From Prevotella sp. UBA6447 (lineage in GTDB: Bacteria > Bacteroidota > Bacteroidia > Bacteroidales > Bacteroidaceae): a stretch of 64,000 nt of DNA. The notes beneath the pieces were generated by a model. It searched no databases, was not told the origin of the DNA, and saw only the letters and a list, made by a program, of their open reading frames with translations. Made by a program: the position numbers and the translations under genes. The first letter of the stretch is position 1; each line of letters begins with the position of its first letter. Location: positions 15,992 through 79,991 of the forward strand of contig DJOD01000064.1 of assembly GCA_002437115.1 (NCBI GenBank). Reading direction: 5' to 3'. Of this stretch, positions 9,620 to 18,175 are shown one piece after another.

Positions 9620-10876
9620 ATGAGTGTACAGGATTTAGGAATATCATTGGATACCGTGTGGATGTTGCTTGCGGCCATGCTGGTTTTCTTCATGCAGCCA
9701 GGATTCGCCCTGTGTGAAGCGGGTTTCACGCGGAGCAAGAACACGGCCAACATATTGTTCAAGAACTTCGTCGACTTCATGATTGGCTCCATCCTTTTCT
9801 GGTTTGTGGGGTTCGGCTTCATGTTTGGAAGCGACGGTGCGGGCTTCATCGGCATGCCCAACTTCGGCGACCTATCGTTCTACAAGAGCAACCTGCCCAC
9901 GGAGGGCTTCCTGATTTTCGAAACGGTGTTCTGCGCCACCAGCGCCACCATCGTGTCGGGCGCCATGGCCGAACGCACCAAGTTCTCCATGTATTGCGTC
10001 TACTCGTTCTTCATCTCGCTGCTCATCTACCCCATTGAGGGTCATTGGACATGGGGAGGCGGCTGGCTGATGAACGCCGACCCGTCATCGTTCATCATGA
10101 GCACTTTTGGTGCCACGTTCCACGACTTTGCCGGTTCAGCCATCGTCCACTCCGTGGGTGGCGTGCTGGCCCTGGTGGGCGCCATCTGCCTGGGCCCGCG
10201 CCTCGGCAAGTACCGCAACGGAAAGAGCAATGCCATTCCAGGCCACAACCTGATGGCAGCAGCCTTGGGCGTGTTTATCCTGTGGTTCGGCTGGTTCGGG
10301 TTCAACCCTGGCTCGCAGCTCGCCGCCTCGGGTGAGACCAACCGTGTGGCCATCAGCCATGTGTTCCTCACCACCAACCTCGCTGCCGTGGCAGGCGGCC
10401 TTGGCACCATGTTCACCTCTTGGATTAAGTATGGCAAACCCTCCTTCTCGCTGACGCTCAACGGCATCCTCGCCGGCTTGGTGGCCATCACCGCCGGATG
10501 CGACCTCGTGAGCCCGCTCGGGGCAGTGATCATCGGCCTGCTGGCTGGCATTATCCTGGTGTTCTCCATCGAGTTCATTGATGTCAAGTTGCATATAGAC
10601 GACCCTGTGGGCGCCAGCTCCGTACACGGCGTGTGCGGCATCTTCGGAACGCTCATGACGGGGCTGCTCGCCGTCGACTCGGGAGCCTTCTACGGCCACG
10701 GCTTCGGCTTCTTCGGCGCACAATGCTTTGGCATCCTCTGCATTGACGCGTGGGCAGCCGTGACAGGCATCATCCTCTTCTACGGCATCAAAAAGATTGT
10801 TGGTCTCCGGGTAGACAAGCGCATCGAGGAAGAAGGTCTCGACATCTACGAGCACGGAGAGAGCTGCTACAACTAA
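9620..10876 (+). CDS. amtB: ammonium transporter AmtB
   Basis: Inner-membrane trimeric ammonium channel. Eleven hydrophobic segments run through the 418 residues. The two pore histidines of the family are His177 ('AIVHSVGG') and His336 ('SVHGVCGIFG'). 'GHNLMAAALGVFILWFGWFG' is the typical core region. Unlike many proteobacterial AmtB proteins there is no obvious cleaved signal peptide; the N-terminus starts in the first membrane helix. It forms a unit with glnK and is followed, after a folded leader, by an outer-membrane protein gene. Confidence 0.96.
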   Translation: MSVQDLGISLDTVWMLLAAMLVFFMQPGFALCEAGFTRSKNTANILFKNFVDFMIGSILFWFVGFGFMFGSDGAGFIGMPNFGDLSFYKSNLPTEGFLIFETVFCATSATIVSGAMAERTKFSMYCVYSFFISLLIYPIEGHWTWGGGWLMNADPSSFIMSTFGATFHDFAGSAIVHSVGGVLALVGAICLGPRLGKYRNGKSNAIPGHNLMAAALGVFILWFGWFGFNPGSQLAASGETNRVAISHVFLTTNLAAVAGGLGTMFTSWIKYGKPSFSLTLNGILAGLVAITAGCDLVSPLGAVIIGLLAGIILVFSIEFIDVKLHIDDPVGASSVHGVCGIFGTLMTGLLAVDSGAFYGHGFGFFGAQCFGILCIDAWAAVTGIILFYGIKKIVGLRVDKRIEEEGLDIYEHGESCYN

Positions 10877-10888
10877 GGCAAGAGACAC

Positions 10889-10950
10889 AGCGATGTTCGG
10901 GAGCCTCAGCAAGTTTCCCCTTTCGAGAACAGGGGTTGCCGAGCATCGCT
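10889..10950 (+). other. structured leader between amtB and the outer-membrane protein gene
   Basis: Arms 10889-10900 and 10939-10950 pair over 12 positions with one G-U, and an inner 5-bp stem CCCCT/AGGGG (10917-10921/10931-10935) stacks inside. No U-tract follows, so it is less likely a simple terminator than a processing or stability element separating the transporter from the downstream gene. It covers the upstream alternative start at 10893. Confidence 0.5.
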
Positions 10951-10982
10951 TCACCATCATGTCAAACCAAAAGAATAGCATT

Positions 10983-11720
10983 ATGAGAGATTTGAGAAAT
11001 ATGATTGGAAGGGAATGCATGAAGCGCATGGGGGTAGTGGCACTCGGAATGATGGCTATCACATCGTCGGCTCTGGCACAAGACAAGCTGGAGACAACCC
11101 TCGGAGCCGACATCGTAAGCAACTACTATTGGCGCGGCCAAGACCTGGGAGACATCTCCCTGCAACCAACGCTCGGCATCAGCTACAAGGGTCTGTCGCT
11201 CACCGCATGGGGGAACGTCGGCATCTCTGACCCCAGCGACACCAAGGAGTTTGACCTCACGGCGGCCTACACGACCGGCGGGTTCCACGTCGGTGTGACC
11301 GATTACTGGTTTAACTCCCCCAACGAGCGCTATTTCTGCTATGCAACCCACAAGACCTCACACGTCTTCGAGGCCAACGTGGGTTACGACTTCGGCCCCG
11401 TGGCACTCAACTGGTACACCAACTTCACTGGGAACGACGGCTTCAACAACGACGGCGACCGCGCCTACTCATCCTATGTGGAGGCGACCGCGCCCTTCAA
11501 GCTCGGCGGATGCGACTGGGAAGCTGCGTTAGGTGCCGTGCCATACGCCACAAGCATCTACACCGACGCCCATGGTTTTGCCGTGACCAACGTCAGCCTG
11601 AAGGCTACCAAGGATCTGAGGGTCACCGACTCGTTCAGCGTGCCCGTCTTCGCGCAGGTGGCCGCCAACCCCAGCACCGAGAAGGCTTATCTCATGGTGG
11701 GATTCACATTGAGACCTTAA
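10983..11720 (+). CDS. outer-membrane beta-barrel protein linked to ammonium transport
   Basis: The start at 10983 (ATG) gives 245 residues; a shorter start at 11019 ('MKRMGVVALGMMAITSSALA|Q') is equally plausible and gives the clearest signal peptide. The mature part alternates polar and hydrophobic residues in strands ending in aromatic residues ('NYYWRGQDLGDISLQP', 'LSLTAWGNVGISD', final 'YLMVGFTLRP'), as in small porin-like barrels. I do not recognise a named family with certainty. Its place after glnK-amtB suggests a role in nitrogen supply, perhaps letting ammonium or another small nitrogen compound cross the outer membrane; this is inference. A terminator follows at 11802. Confidence 0.7.
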   Translation: MRDLRNMIGRECMKRMGVVALGMMAITSSALAQDKLETTLGADIVSNYYWRGQDLGDISLQPTLGISYKGLSLTAWGNVGISDPSDTKEFDLTAAYTTGGFHVGVTDYWFNSPNERYFCYATHKTSHVFEANVGYDFGPVALNWYTNFTGNDGFNNDGDRAYSSYVEATAPFKLGGCDWEAALGAVPYATSIYTDAHGFAVTNVSLKATKDLRVTDSFSVPVFAQVAANPSTEKAYLMVGFTLRP

Positions 11721-11801
11721 AAAATTAACGTCACGCTGACTGATGAAGGTAAGAAGATTGTATTTCTACATCAGTTTTTAGTCTACTTTGTTCTCATGCG
11801 A

Positions 11802-11830
11802 CCGGCAATCCGCTTGGATTGCCGGCTTTT
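11802..11830 (+). terminator. terminator of the glnK-amtB-porin unit
   Basis: A perfect 10-bp stem CCGGCAATCC/GGATTGCCGG (11802-11811, 11816-11825) with a 4-nt loop is followed by CTTTTC. Confidence 0.85.
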
Positions 11831-11869
11831 CGTATTGGCTGCAAGCAAGCCATTTTTGCGGCTGATGTG

Positions 11870-11900
11870 TTGGGGGTACTCCCGATTATTTGTACCTTTG
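11870..11900 (+). promoter_or_regulatory. promoter of the exported protein gene at 11929
   Basis: TTG at 11870-11872, 20-bp spacer, TACCTTTG at 11893-11900; 28 bases before the ATG. Confidence 0.75.
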
Positions 11901-11928
11901 CACCATCATTCAACAATAAGAGCACATA

Positions 11929-13119
11929 ATGACGAAAAGATTATTGGTATACCCCTTTGCCTTGGCATGCCTCTTCGCCCAGGCACAAACCGACGAGGGC
12001 GACGTGGTAGTGCGCCCACGCGCTGACATGAGCGCCTCCACGCCCGAAAGTTTCCATACTGACGAGGCGGCTCGCGACGCGCCCCGTGTGTCAGCCAGTC
12101 ACCACCTGTTGTTTCAAGGTATGCCATTGGGAGGCAACGCCTTCACCTTCGCTGCACGCATGAAGGCCAAGGGCCACAGCGTGGAGCGCAACGACGACTG
12201 CAAGTACCTCGCCTTCTACGGCTCCATAGCCGGACAGAAGGGCTTTGGGTGCGCTGTGAGATACGACGCAAGCAACAGGGTCTACAAGCTTGAGGCTTCG
12301 AAGGCATACAACACCTACCAAGAGGCCCTGCGGGCATGCGACGACATCATGCGCCGCCTTGACCTCGCTTATCCCGACGGAGAGAGAGAAACGTCGCGCG
12401 CAAAGAACGAACAGGGCGAGACGCTCTACCACTCTACCATCAACGTGCTGTCCGCTGACGGAGCCTATGCGCTCGGCTCCGTGCAACTCACGCTACACTG
12501 CCCTGCCGACAGCGGCCAAAGTTTCATAGACATCGTTTACGTGGACACCTACACCATGCGCAAGCACGAAGGAAGTCCACGTGGCTTGATTGACCTGACA
12601 AGGCTGGTCTCCGACCAGCTCGACCTTTGCTTGATGAGCATCAACGACCAGTCAATCGACTTTTACCTCACCAAAGGAGACCACACAGGTCAGATTTCAG
12701 CCTACGGCATGGACAGGAATAGTGTCCTCGACTGCGTGTTCAAAACCGGGAACTCCGCCCAGGCCTTGGCTGACATGAGGCGATACCTGTTAGGACTCCC
12801 GGCACTCAGCGCCAGCGTCACGCTCGACACGCGTGGCTGCTTCGAAAGCCCACAGCTGTTTCCTGGCGGCGTGAACCCCGACCAACAAGTCACAAGGACG
12901 GTTCCGAAAACGCAATCCTACCAGATAAAGGATTGGGTGATGGAAATGATTTTCCCCAAGGAGCACATCGAGCTGATGAAAGCGGGCGGCTACTACAACA
13001 TCCTGAGCAACAGCCTGCCCGCCATCTTCGGTGCCGTGGGTGGCAATGGATCCACGGCGTGGGACAGCCTTGACGAGTCGCAGAAGGCGGTCATTCATGA
13101 GCACGACAACGCACGCTGA
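11929..13119 (+). CDS. exported protein of unknown function
   Basis: A signal peptide covers residues 1-20 ('MTKRLLVYPFALACLFAQAQ'). The remaining 376 residues are soluble and show no recognised motif. A segment at about 65-190 ('FQGMPLGGNAFTFAARMKAKGHSV', 'LAFYGSIAGQKGFGCAVRYD') has the look of a repeated alpha/beta unit. Two such halves may be present, since 'LYHSTINVLSADGAYALGSVQLTLHC' starts another strand-rich stretch. It has its own promoter and is followed by about 200 bases with a new promoter for sppA, so it is probably monocistronic. No function is claimed. Confidence 0.75.
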   Translation: MTKRLLVYPFALACLFAQAQTDEGDVVVRPRADMSASTPESFHTDEAARDAPRVSASHHLLFQGMPLGGNAFTFAARMKAKGHSVERNDDCKYLAFYGSIAGQKGFGCAVRYDASNRVYKLEASKAYNTYQEALRACDDIMRRLDLAYPDGERETSRAKNEQGETLYHSTINVLSADGAYALGSVQLTLHCPADSGQSFIDIVYVDTYTMRKHEGSPRGLIDLTRLVSDQLDLCLMSINDQSIDFYLTKGDHTGQISAYGMDRNSVLDCVFKTGNSAQALADMRRYLLGLPALSASVTLDTRGCFESPQLFPGGVNPDQQVTRTVPKTQSYQIKDWVMEMIFPKEHIELMKAGGYYNILSNSLPAIFGAVGGNGSTAWDSLDESQKAVIHEHDNAR

Positions 13120-13251
13120 CCTGCGTTGCACGTTGTAAAAAACATTCCGAAAAACCATCGGTCATATGGAGCTGCGCGGTAGACACGCCATGGCCAATGG
13201 CTACCGTTGACATGACCCGAGCAAAAAACACATCACAAAGACCAGCAAGTG

Positions 13252-13283
13252 TTTGGAATATCCTAAAATATTTTGTAGATTTG
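13252..13283 (+). promoter_or_regulatory. sppA operon promoter
   Basis: TTTG at 13252-13255, 20-bp spacer, TAGATTTG at 13276-13283; 37 bases before the ATG. Confidence 0.75.
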
Positions 13284-13320
13284 CAACAAAATTGACAATC
13301 ACCAAAACTGACGACAGGAA

Positions 13321-15087
13321 ATGAAAGACTTCTTCAAATCGGTCTGCGCCACCATCGTGGGGTTGCTGGCCTTTGGCATCATCATCGGAGCCCTGTGCCT
13401 GATGAGCATCGTGGGCATGGTGGCCTCATCACAGGCCACGCAGAGCGTGCCCGACAACTCAGTGCTTGTAATCAAGCTCGACGGTTCCCTACAAGAGTGC
13501 GCGGAGGACAATCTCTATAACATGATAAACGGCACGACCACTAATGGACTGATGGAGACTCTTGAGGCCATCAAGAAAGCCAAGGACAACGAGGCTGTGA
13601 AGGGCATCTACCTCGAAGGGGGCAACCTTGGGGCCGACATGGCCCAAGCCCAAGAGCTGCGCGACGCGCTGGCCGACTTCAAGGCGGCCAAAAAGTGGAT
13701 TGTGGCCTATGGCGAGCAATATTCGCTCAGTGCCTTCTACGTGGCCTCCATAGCCGACAAGCTCTACCTCAACCCGCAGGGAACGGTCGAATGGCAGGGC
13801 ATGGGCGGACAGATGGTCTTCGTCAAAGACGCACTTGCAAAGATTGGGGTGAAGATGGTTCCGTTCAAGTGTGGCAAGTACAAAAGCGCCACCGAGATGT
13901 TCACTGAAGAACACATGAGCGAGCCCAGCCGCCAGCAGACGGAACGCTACCTCGGAGGATGGTGGCAGACGGTATGCCAAGCCGTGGCGAAGAGCCGCAA
14001 CATCAAGCCAGACTCGCTGCAGGCTTACGCCGACCGCGTGGTGACGCTTGAAGACTCCAAGAACCTCATACGATACAAGATGGTTGACGGACTGCTTTAC
14101 AACGACCAAGTGAAGGGCGTGGTGCGCAGCCGGCTCGGCCTGGGTAAGGACGATGTGGTGGCACAGGTGTCGGTGACCGACATGAGCAACGCACCATCGA
14201 AGGAGAAAGGCGACGAAATTGCCGTCTACTACGCCTGGGGTGACATCGTAGACGAGCGGCCTACGCAGGGTGCACTGAACAACGCCCATCTCATCGTGGG
14301 CAGCGAGATGTGTGACGACCTTGAGCGGCTGGCCGACGACGACGACGTGAAAGCGGTCGTGATTCGCGTCAACTCGGGAGGAGGGTCGGCTTACGCGTCC
14401 GAACAGATATGGCACCAGATCGAGGCACTCCGCACCAAGAAGCCCGTCGTCGTGTCAATGGGCGGCGCGGCAGCCTCAGGCGGCTACTACATCAGCGCGG
14501 CAGCCGACTACATCGTGGCTGAGCCTACCACCATCACAGGCTCCATCGGCATCTTCGGCTTGGTGCTCGACAAGTCGCAACTGCTCACCGACAAGCTCGG
14601 GCTGCGCTACGATGAGGTCAAGACCAACAGAAACGCCACCATGGGAGGACCCATGACTCCCATGACATCTGAGCAAATGGGATATGTCCAAGCAAGTGTC
14701 AACCGGGGATACACGCTCTTCAAAAGCCGCGTGGCCCGCGGACGCCGCCTCAACATGCAGCAGGTAGAGGAGCGGGCGCAGGGACACGTGTTCCTGGGCT
14801 CGGATGCCATCAAGCTGAAGCTCGTCGATGAGCTCGGCGGACTTGACAAGGCAGTCGCAAAGGCTGCCACCCTGGCCAAACTCGCCGAATACCACACAGT
14901 CCCCTACCCTGCCCCCATGGGCATGATGGACCAACTGCTTGGCATGACCAACAACAAGGGAACGGCTCTCGACGAGCAGCTCAGACTCACGCTGGGCTCT
15001 TTCTACGAGCCAGTCATGCTGCTACGCTCCGTCGAGCAACTTGAGCCGCTGCAGGCACGCTGCCCGTTTATCATCACGAATTACTGA
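13321..15087 (+). CDS. sppA: signal peptide peptidase SppA (67K type, protease IV)
   Basis: Membrane-anchored serine protease that degrades signal peptides left in the membrane after export. One N-terminal membrane segment (about 8-36) is followed by two homologous halves. The catalytic Lys is Lys188 in 'GKYKSATEMF' in the first half and the nucleophile is Ser386 in 'GGAAASGGYYIS' in the second half, as in the long SppA form. The 588 residues are full length. It starts a run of housekeeping genes: lpxK begins 11 bases after its stop, and purine nucleoside phosphorylase and thiL follow. Confidence 0.94.
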   Translation: MKDFFKSVCATIVGLLAFGIIIGALCLMSIVGMVASSQATQSVPDNSVLVIKLDGSLQECAEDNLYNMINGTTTNGLMETLEAIKKAKDNEAVKGIYLEGGNLGADMAQAQELRDALADFKAAKKWIVAYGEQYSLSAFYVASIADKLYLNPQGTVEWQGMGGQMVFVKDALAKIGVKMVPFKCGKYKSATEMFTEEHMSEPSRQQTERYLGGWWQTVCQAVAKSRNIKPDSLQAYADRVVTLEDSKNLIRYKMVDGLLYNDQVKGVVRSRLGLGKDDVVAQVSVTDMSNAPSKEKGDEIAVYYAWGDIVDERPTQGALNNAHLIVGSEMCDDLERLADDDDVKAVVIRVNSGGGSAYASEQIWHQIEALRTKKPVVVSMGGAAASGGYYISAAADYIVAEPTTITGSIGIFGLVLDKSQLLTDKLGLRYDEVKTNRNATMGGPMTPMTSEQMGYVQASVNRGYTLFKSRVARGRRLNMQQVEERAQGHVFLGSDAIKLKLVDELGGLDKAVAKAATLAKLAEYHTVPYPAPMGMMDQLLGMTNNKGTALDEQLRLTLGSFYEPVMLLRSVEQLEPLQARCPFIITNY

Positions 15088-15098
15088 GCCTTTGAAAC

Positions 15099-16265
15099 AT
15101 GGAAGGTGACCTCATAAAAATCAACGAGTGGCTCCTGCCACTCAGTTGGCTATACGGTATCGGGGTGGGCATTCGCAACCACCTCTTCGACCTGGGCGTG
15201 CTGCCCCAACAGGAATTTTCCATCCCGGTAATTGGCGTGGGAAACATCACTGTGGGAGGGTCGGGAAAGACTCCACACGTGGAATACCTCATCAGACTGT
15301 TGCACGACAAAATGAGGGTGGCCGTGCTGTCGCGCGGATACAAGCGTAAGAGCCACGGATACGTGCTCGCTGACAACGACACACCCATGCAAGAGATTGG
15401 CGACGAGCCCTTCCAAATGAAGCACAAGTTTCCTGACATATACGTTGCCGTCGACAAAAACCGCCGCAAGGGCATCGGACGCCTCACAAACGAAGAGCCC
15501 ACACGCGATGTGGAGGTCATCCTTCTTGACGATGCCTACCAGCACCGCTACGTCAAGCCTGGCATCAACATCCTGCTGGTAGACTATCATCGGCTCATCA
15601 TCTATGACAAGTTGCTGCCTGCCGGGCGGCTGCGCGAACCTCTCAAAGGGAAGAACAGGGCCGACATAGTCATCGTGACCAAGTGTCCCAAGGAACTGAA
15701 GCCCATGGAATTTCGCGTGCTCACGAAAGCGCTCAACCTCTTTCCCTACCAGGAACTGTTCTTCACGCGCATCGACTACGACAAGCTAAAACCTGTCTTC
15801 CCCGAGGCACAAAACCTTCCTAACTTGGCTTCTACCAATGTCTTGTTGCTCACAGGCATCGCCTCACCACGACAGATGGAACTTGACCTGAAGGGCAGTT
15901 GCCGATCCATCACGCCACTGTCGTTTGGCGACCATCACCTGTTCAGCGAGAAAGACGCAGCCCGCATCAACCAGGTGTTTGCCAACATACCAGAGCCACG
16001 AGTCATCATCACAACCGAAAAAGACTCCTCGCGCTTGCAGGCCACACCGGCCTTGGCACCTGAGGTCAGGAAAGCACTCTATGCTTTGCCCATACGCATA
16101 CGCTTCATGCTTGACCAAGAAGAACACTTCAACCACAAAATAATAAGCTATGTACGCAAAAATTCAAGAAACAGCATCCTGGCTAAAGGAAAGGATGACG
16201 GCAAGCCCAAAGACAGCCATCATTCTGGGAACAGGCTTGGGACAATTAGCTTCCGAGATAACTGA
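15099..16265 (+). CDS. lpxK: tetraacyldisaccharide 4'-kinase LpxK
   Basis: Inner-membrane-associated kinase that adds the 4'-phosphate in lipid A synthesis. The N-terminus has a membrane-facing helix ('LLPLSWLYGIGVGIRNHLFD'), then the P-loop 'GNITVGGSGKTPHVEYL', 'SRGYKRKSHGY' and 'VEVILLDDAYQHR' (Walker B region), all diagnostic. The frame runs 116 bases into the next gene, giving a basic, low-complexity tail after 'HFNHKIISYVRKNSRNSILAK'. That overlap is unusually long for co-directional bacterial genes. The final 35 residues are probably not part of the enzyme fold. It sits between sppA and purine nucleoside phosphorylase. Confidence 0.94.
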   Translation: MEGDLIKINEWLLPLSWLYGIGVGIRNHLFDLGVLPQQEFSIPVIGVGNITVGGSGKTPHVEYLIRLLHDKMRVAVLSRGYKRKSHGYVLADNDTPMQEIGDEPFQMKHKFPDIYVAVDKNRRKGIGRLTNEEPTRDVEVILLDDAYQHRYVKPGINILLVDYHRLIIYDKLLPAGRLREPLKGKNRADIVIVTKCPKELKPMEFRVLTKALNLFPYQELFFTRIDYDKLKPVFPEAQNLPNLASTNVLLLTGIASPRQMELDLKGSCRSITPLSFGDHHLFSEKDAARINQVFANIPEPRVIITTEKDSSRLQATPALAPEVRKALYALPIRIRFMLDQEEHFNHKIISYVRKNSRNSILAKGKDDGKPKDSHHSGNRLGTISFRDN

Positions 16266-16959
16266 GACCACAGAGATACCTTACAGCGACATTCCCAACT
16301 TCCCTATATCGACAGTGGAGGGGCACGCCGGAAAACTTATCTTCGGCAAGCTCGGCGGAAAAGACATCATGGCCATGGACGGACGATTCCACTTTTACGA
16401 GGGCTACTCCATGAAGGAGGTGACCTTCCCAGAACGGGTCATGTATGAGCTGGGCATCAAGACACTCTTCGTGAGCAACGCTGCCGGTGGCATGTGCTCA
16501 GACTTCCATATAGGCGACCTCATGGTCATCACCGACCACCTCAACCTCTTTCCCGAGCATCCGCTGAGGGGGAAGAACATTCCCACGGGGCCGCGCTTCC
16601 CGGACATGCACGAGCCGTACGACCATCAGCTCATTGCCTTGGCGGACGAAATTGCCTGTGAAATGGGGATAACGCTACAGCATGGAGTCTACGCGGGCGT
16701 GCAAGGCCCCACTTTTGAGACACCAGCCGAGTATAGGATGTACAGGGCCATGGGCGGGGATGCCGTGGGCATGTCAACCGTCCCTGAAGTCATCGTGGCA
16801 CGCCATTGCGGCATACGCGTCTTTGGCATGAGCATCATCACCGACCTGGGCGGGTTCGACAAGCCTGTCGAAGTGAGCCACAAGGAAGTGCAACAGGCAG
16901 CGGCAGCGGCAGAGCCCAAGATGACAGAAATCATGCGTGCCATGATTGCGCGCTCATAA
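16150..16959 (+). CDS. purine nucleoside phosphorylase (trimeric, PNP-I)
   Basis: Phosphorolysis of purine nucleosides to base and ribose-1-phosphate. The 269 residues match the trimeric family: 'ILGTGLGQLA' (phosphate loop), 'STVEGHAGKLIFG', 'RFHFYEGYSMKEVTFPERVM', 'SNAAGGM', 'ADEIACEM...GVYAGVQGPTFETPAEYRMYRAMGGDAVGMSTVPE' region and 'ITDLGGFD'. The start at 16150 is inside lpxK, but the first 25 residues fit the family well ('IQETASWLKERM...PKTAIILGTG'), so the overlap is real. thiL follows after about 60 bases. Confidence 0.94.
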   Translation: MYAKIQETASWLKERMTASPKTAIILGTGLGQLASEITETTEIPYSDIPNFPISTVEGHAGKLIFGKLGGKDIMAMDGRFHFYEGYSMKEVTFPERVMYELGIKTLFVSNAAGGMCSDFHIGDLMVITDHLNLFPEHPLRGKNIPTGPRFPDMHEPYDHQLIALADEIACEMGITLQHGVYAGVQGPTFETPAEYRMYRAMGGDAVGMSTVPEVIVARHCGIRVFGMSIITDLGGFDKPVEVSHKEVQQAAAAAEPKMTEIMRAMIARS

Positions 16960-17018
16960 GCCTTAAGGACTGGCAAACTATGCCAAACCATTCTCAGCAC
17001 AAGCAATCATCATCTATC

Positions 17019-18134
17019 ATGGAAATATCAAAGATAGGTGAGTTTGGCCTCATAGACCGACTCACCAAAAACTTCAAACTGAAAAACGACAGTTCACGTT
17101 ACGGTGTGGGCGACGACTGCGCGGTCTTGCATTACCCAGACAGCGAGGTACTTGTCACGTCCGACATGCTCATGGAAGGTGTGCACTTCGACCTCACCTA
17201 TGTGTCACTCATGCAACTGGGCTACAAGGCGGCCATGGAAAACATTTCCGACATCTTTGCCATGAACGGCACACCACGCCAGATGGTCATATCAATCGCG
17301 CTTGACAAACGCTTCAACGTTGAGGGCATCGAACAGCTTTACGATGGCATCAGGCGTGCTTGCGGCAAGTGGGACATCGACATCGTGGGCGGTGACACCA
17401 CTTCTTCTCTCACCGGACTGGCCATCAGCATCACCTGCATCGGCGAGGCTAAGAAGAACGACATTGTATACCGCAACGGAGCCAAGGAAACAGATCTTAT
17501 CTGCGTCAGCGGCGACCTTGGGGCAGCCTACATGGGACTGCAACTCCTTGAACGAGAAAAAAACGTGTACTACCAACAACTTGATGACATCAACAAGAAA
17601 ATAGCAGAAGCAAAAAAGGCAGGGAACGATGCCCTCGTCAAGCACCTCAGGGAACAAGGAAGCAAGGCCAGCGATTTCCAACCCGACTTTGCTGGACGCG
17701 AATACCTGCTTGAAAGGCAACTGCAACCAGAGGCACGTGGCGACATCATCAAGCTGTTAAGAGATAACAACATTAAGCCCACGGCCATGATGGATATCAG
17801 CGATGGGCTGTCATCAGAACTGCTGCACATCTGCAAGCAGAGCCATTGCGGATGCCGTGTCTATGAGAAAAACATTCCCATTGACTATCAAACGGCCGTG
17901 CAGGCGGAAGAGTTCAACATGAACGTCACCACGTGTGCTATGAACGGAGGCGAGGACTATGAGCTCCTGTTCACCGTGCCCATCGGCGACCACGACAAGC
18001 TCAACACCCTTGAGAGCCAGGGAGTCAAGCAGATTGGATACATCACAAAGCCAGAACTGGGCACCAAGCTCATCAGCCGCGACAACCAAGAGTTTGACAT
18101 CACGGCACAAGGTTGGAATCCGCTGAGAGACTAA
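17019..18134 (+). CDS. thiL: thiamine-monophosphate kinase ThiL
   Basis: Phosphorylates thiamine monophosphate to thiamine diphosphate. The start 'MEISKIGEFGLIDRL' at 17019 is typical; the frame is open further upstream but only as an overlap with the preceding gene. Metal and nucleotide motifs are 'GVGDDCAVL', 'TSDMLMEGVHF', 'DIVGGDTTSS', 'DISDGLSSEL' and 'GGEDYELLF'. Between the two halves, about residues 180-215, there is a charged segment ('DDINKKIAEAKKAGNDALVK') that looks longer than in relatives I know and is predicted helical, possibly a surface coiled insert. It ends the sppA-lpxK-PNP-thiL run; the DUF4861 gene starts 41 bases later. Confidence 0.93.
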   Translation: MEISKIGEFGLIDRLTKNFKLKNDSSRYGVGDDCAVLHYPDSEVLVTSDMLMEGVHFDLTYVSLMQLGYKAAMENISDIFAMNGTPRQMVISIALDKRFNVEGIEQLYDGIRRACGKWDIDIVGGDTTSSLTGLAISITCIGEAKKNDIVYRNGAKETDLICVSGDLGAAYMGLQLLEREKNVYYQQLDDINKKIAEAKKAGNDALVKHLREQGSKASDFQPDFAGREYLLERQLQPEARGDIIKLLRDNNIKPTAMMDISDGLSSELLHICKQSHCGCRVYEKNIPIDYQTAVQAEEFNMNVTTCAMNGGEDYELLFTVPIGDHDKLNTLESQGVKQIGYITKPELGTKLISRDNQEFDITAQGWNPLRD

Positions 18135-18175
18135 CAGAAAATCACAACAGGGTAAACACCAAATATTTGACGTCA

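Noticed and set aside
16806..17018. N-terminal extension of ThiL
   Set aside because: It overlaps the end of the purine nucleoside phosphorylase gene and is rich in His, Arg and Gln, as expected for an out-of-frame reading.
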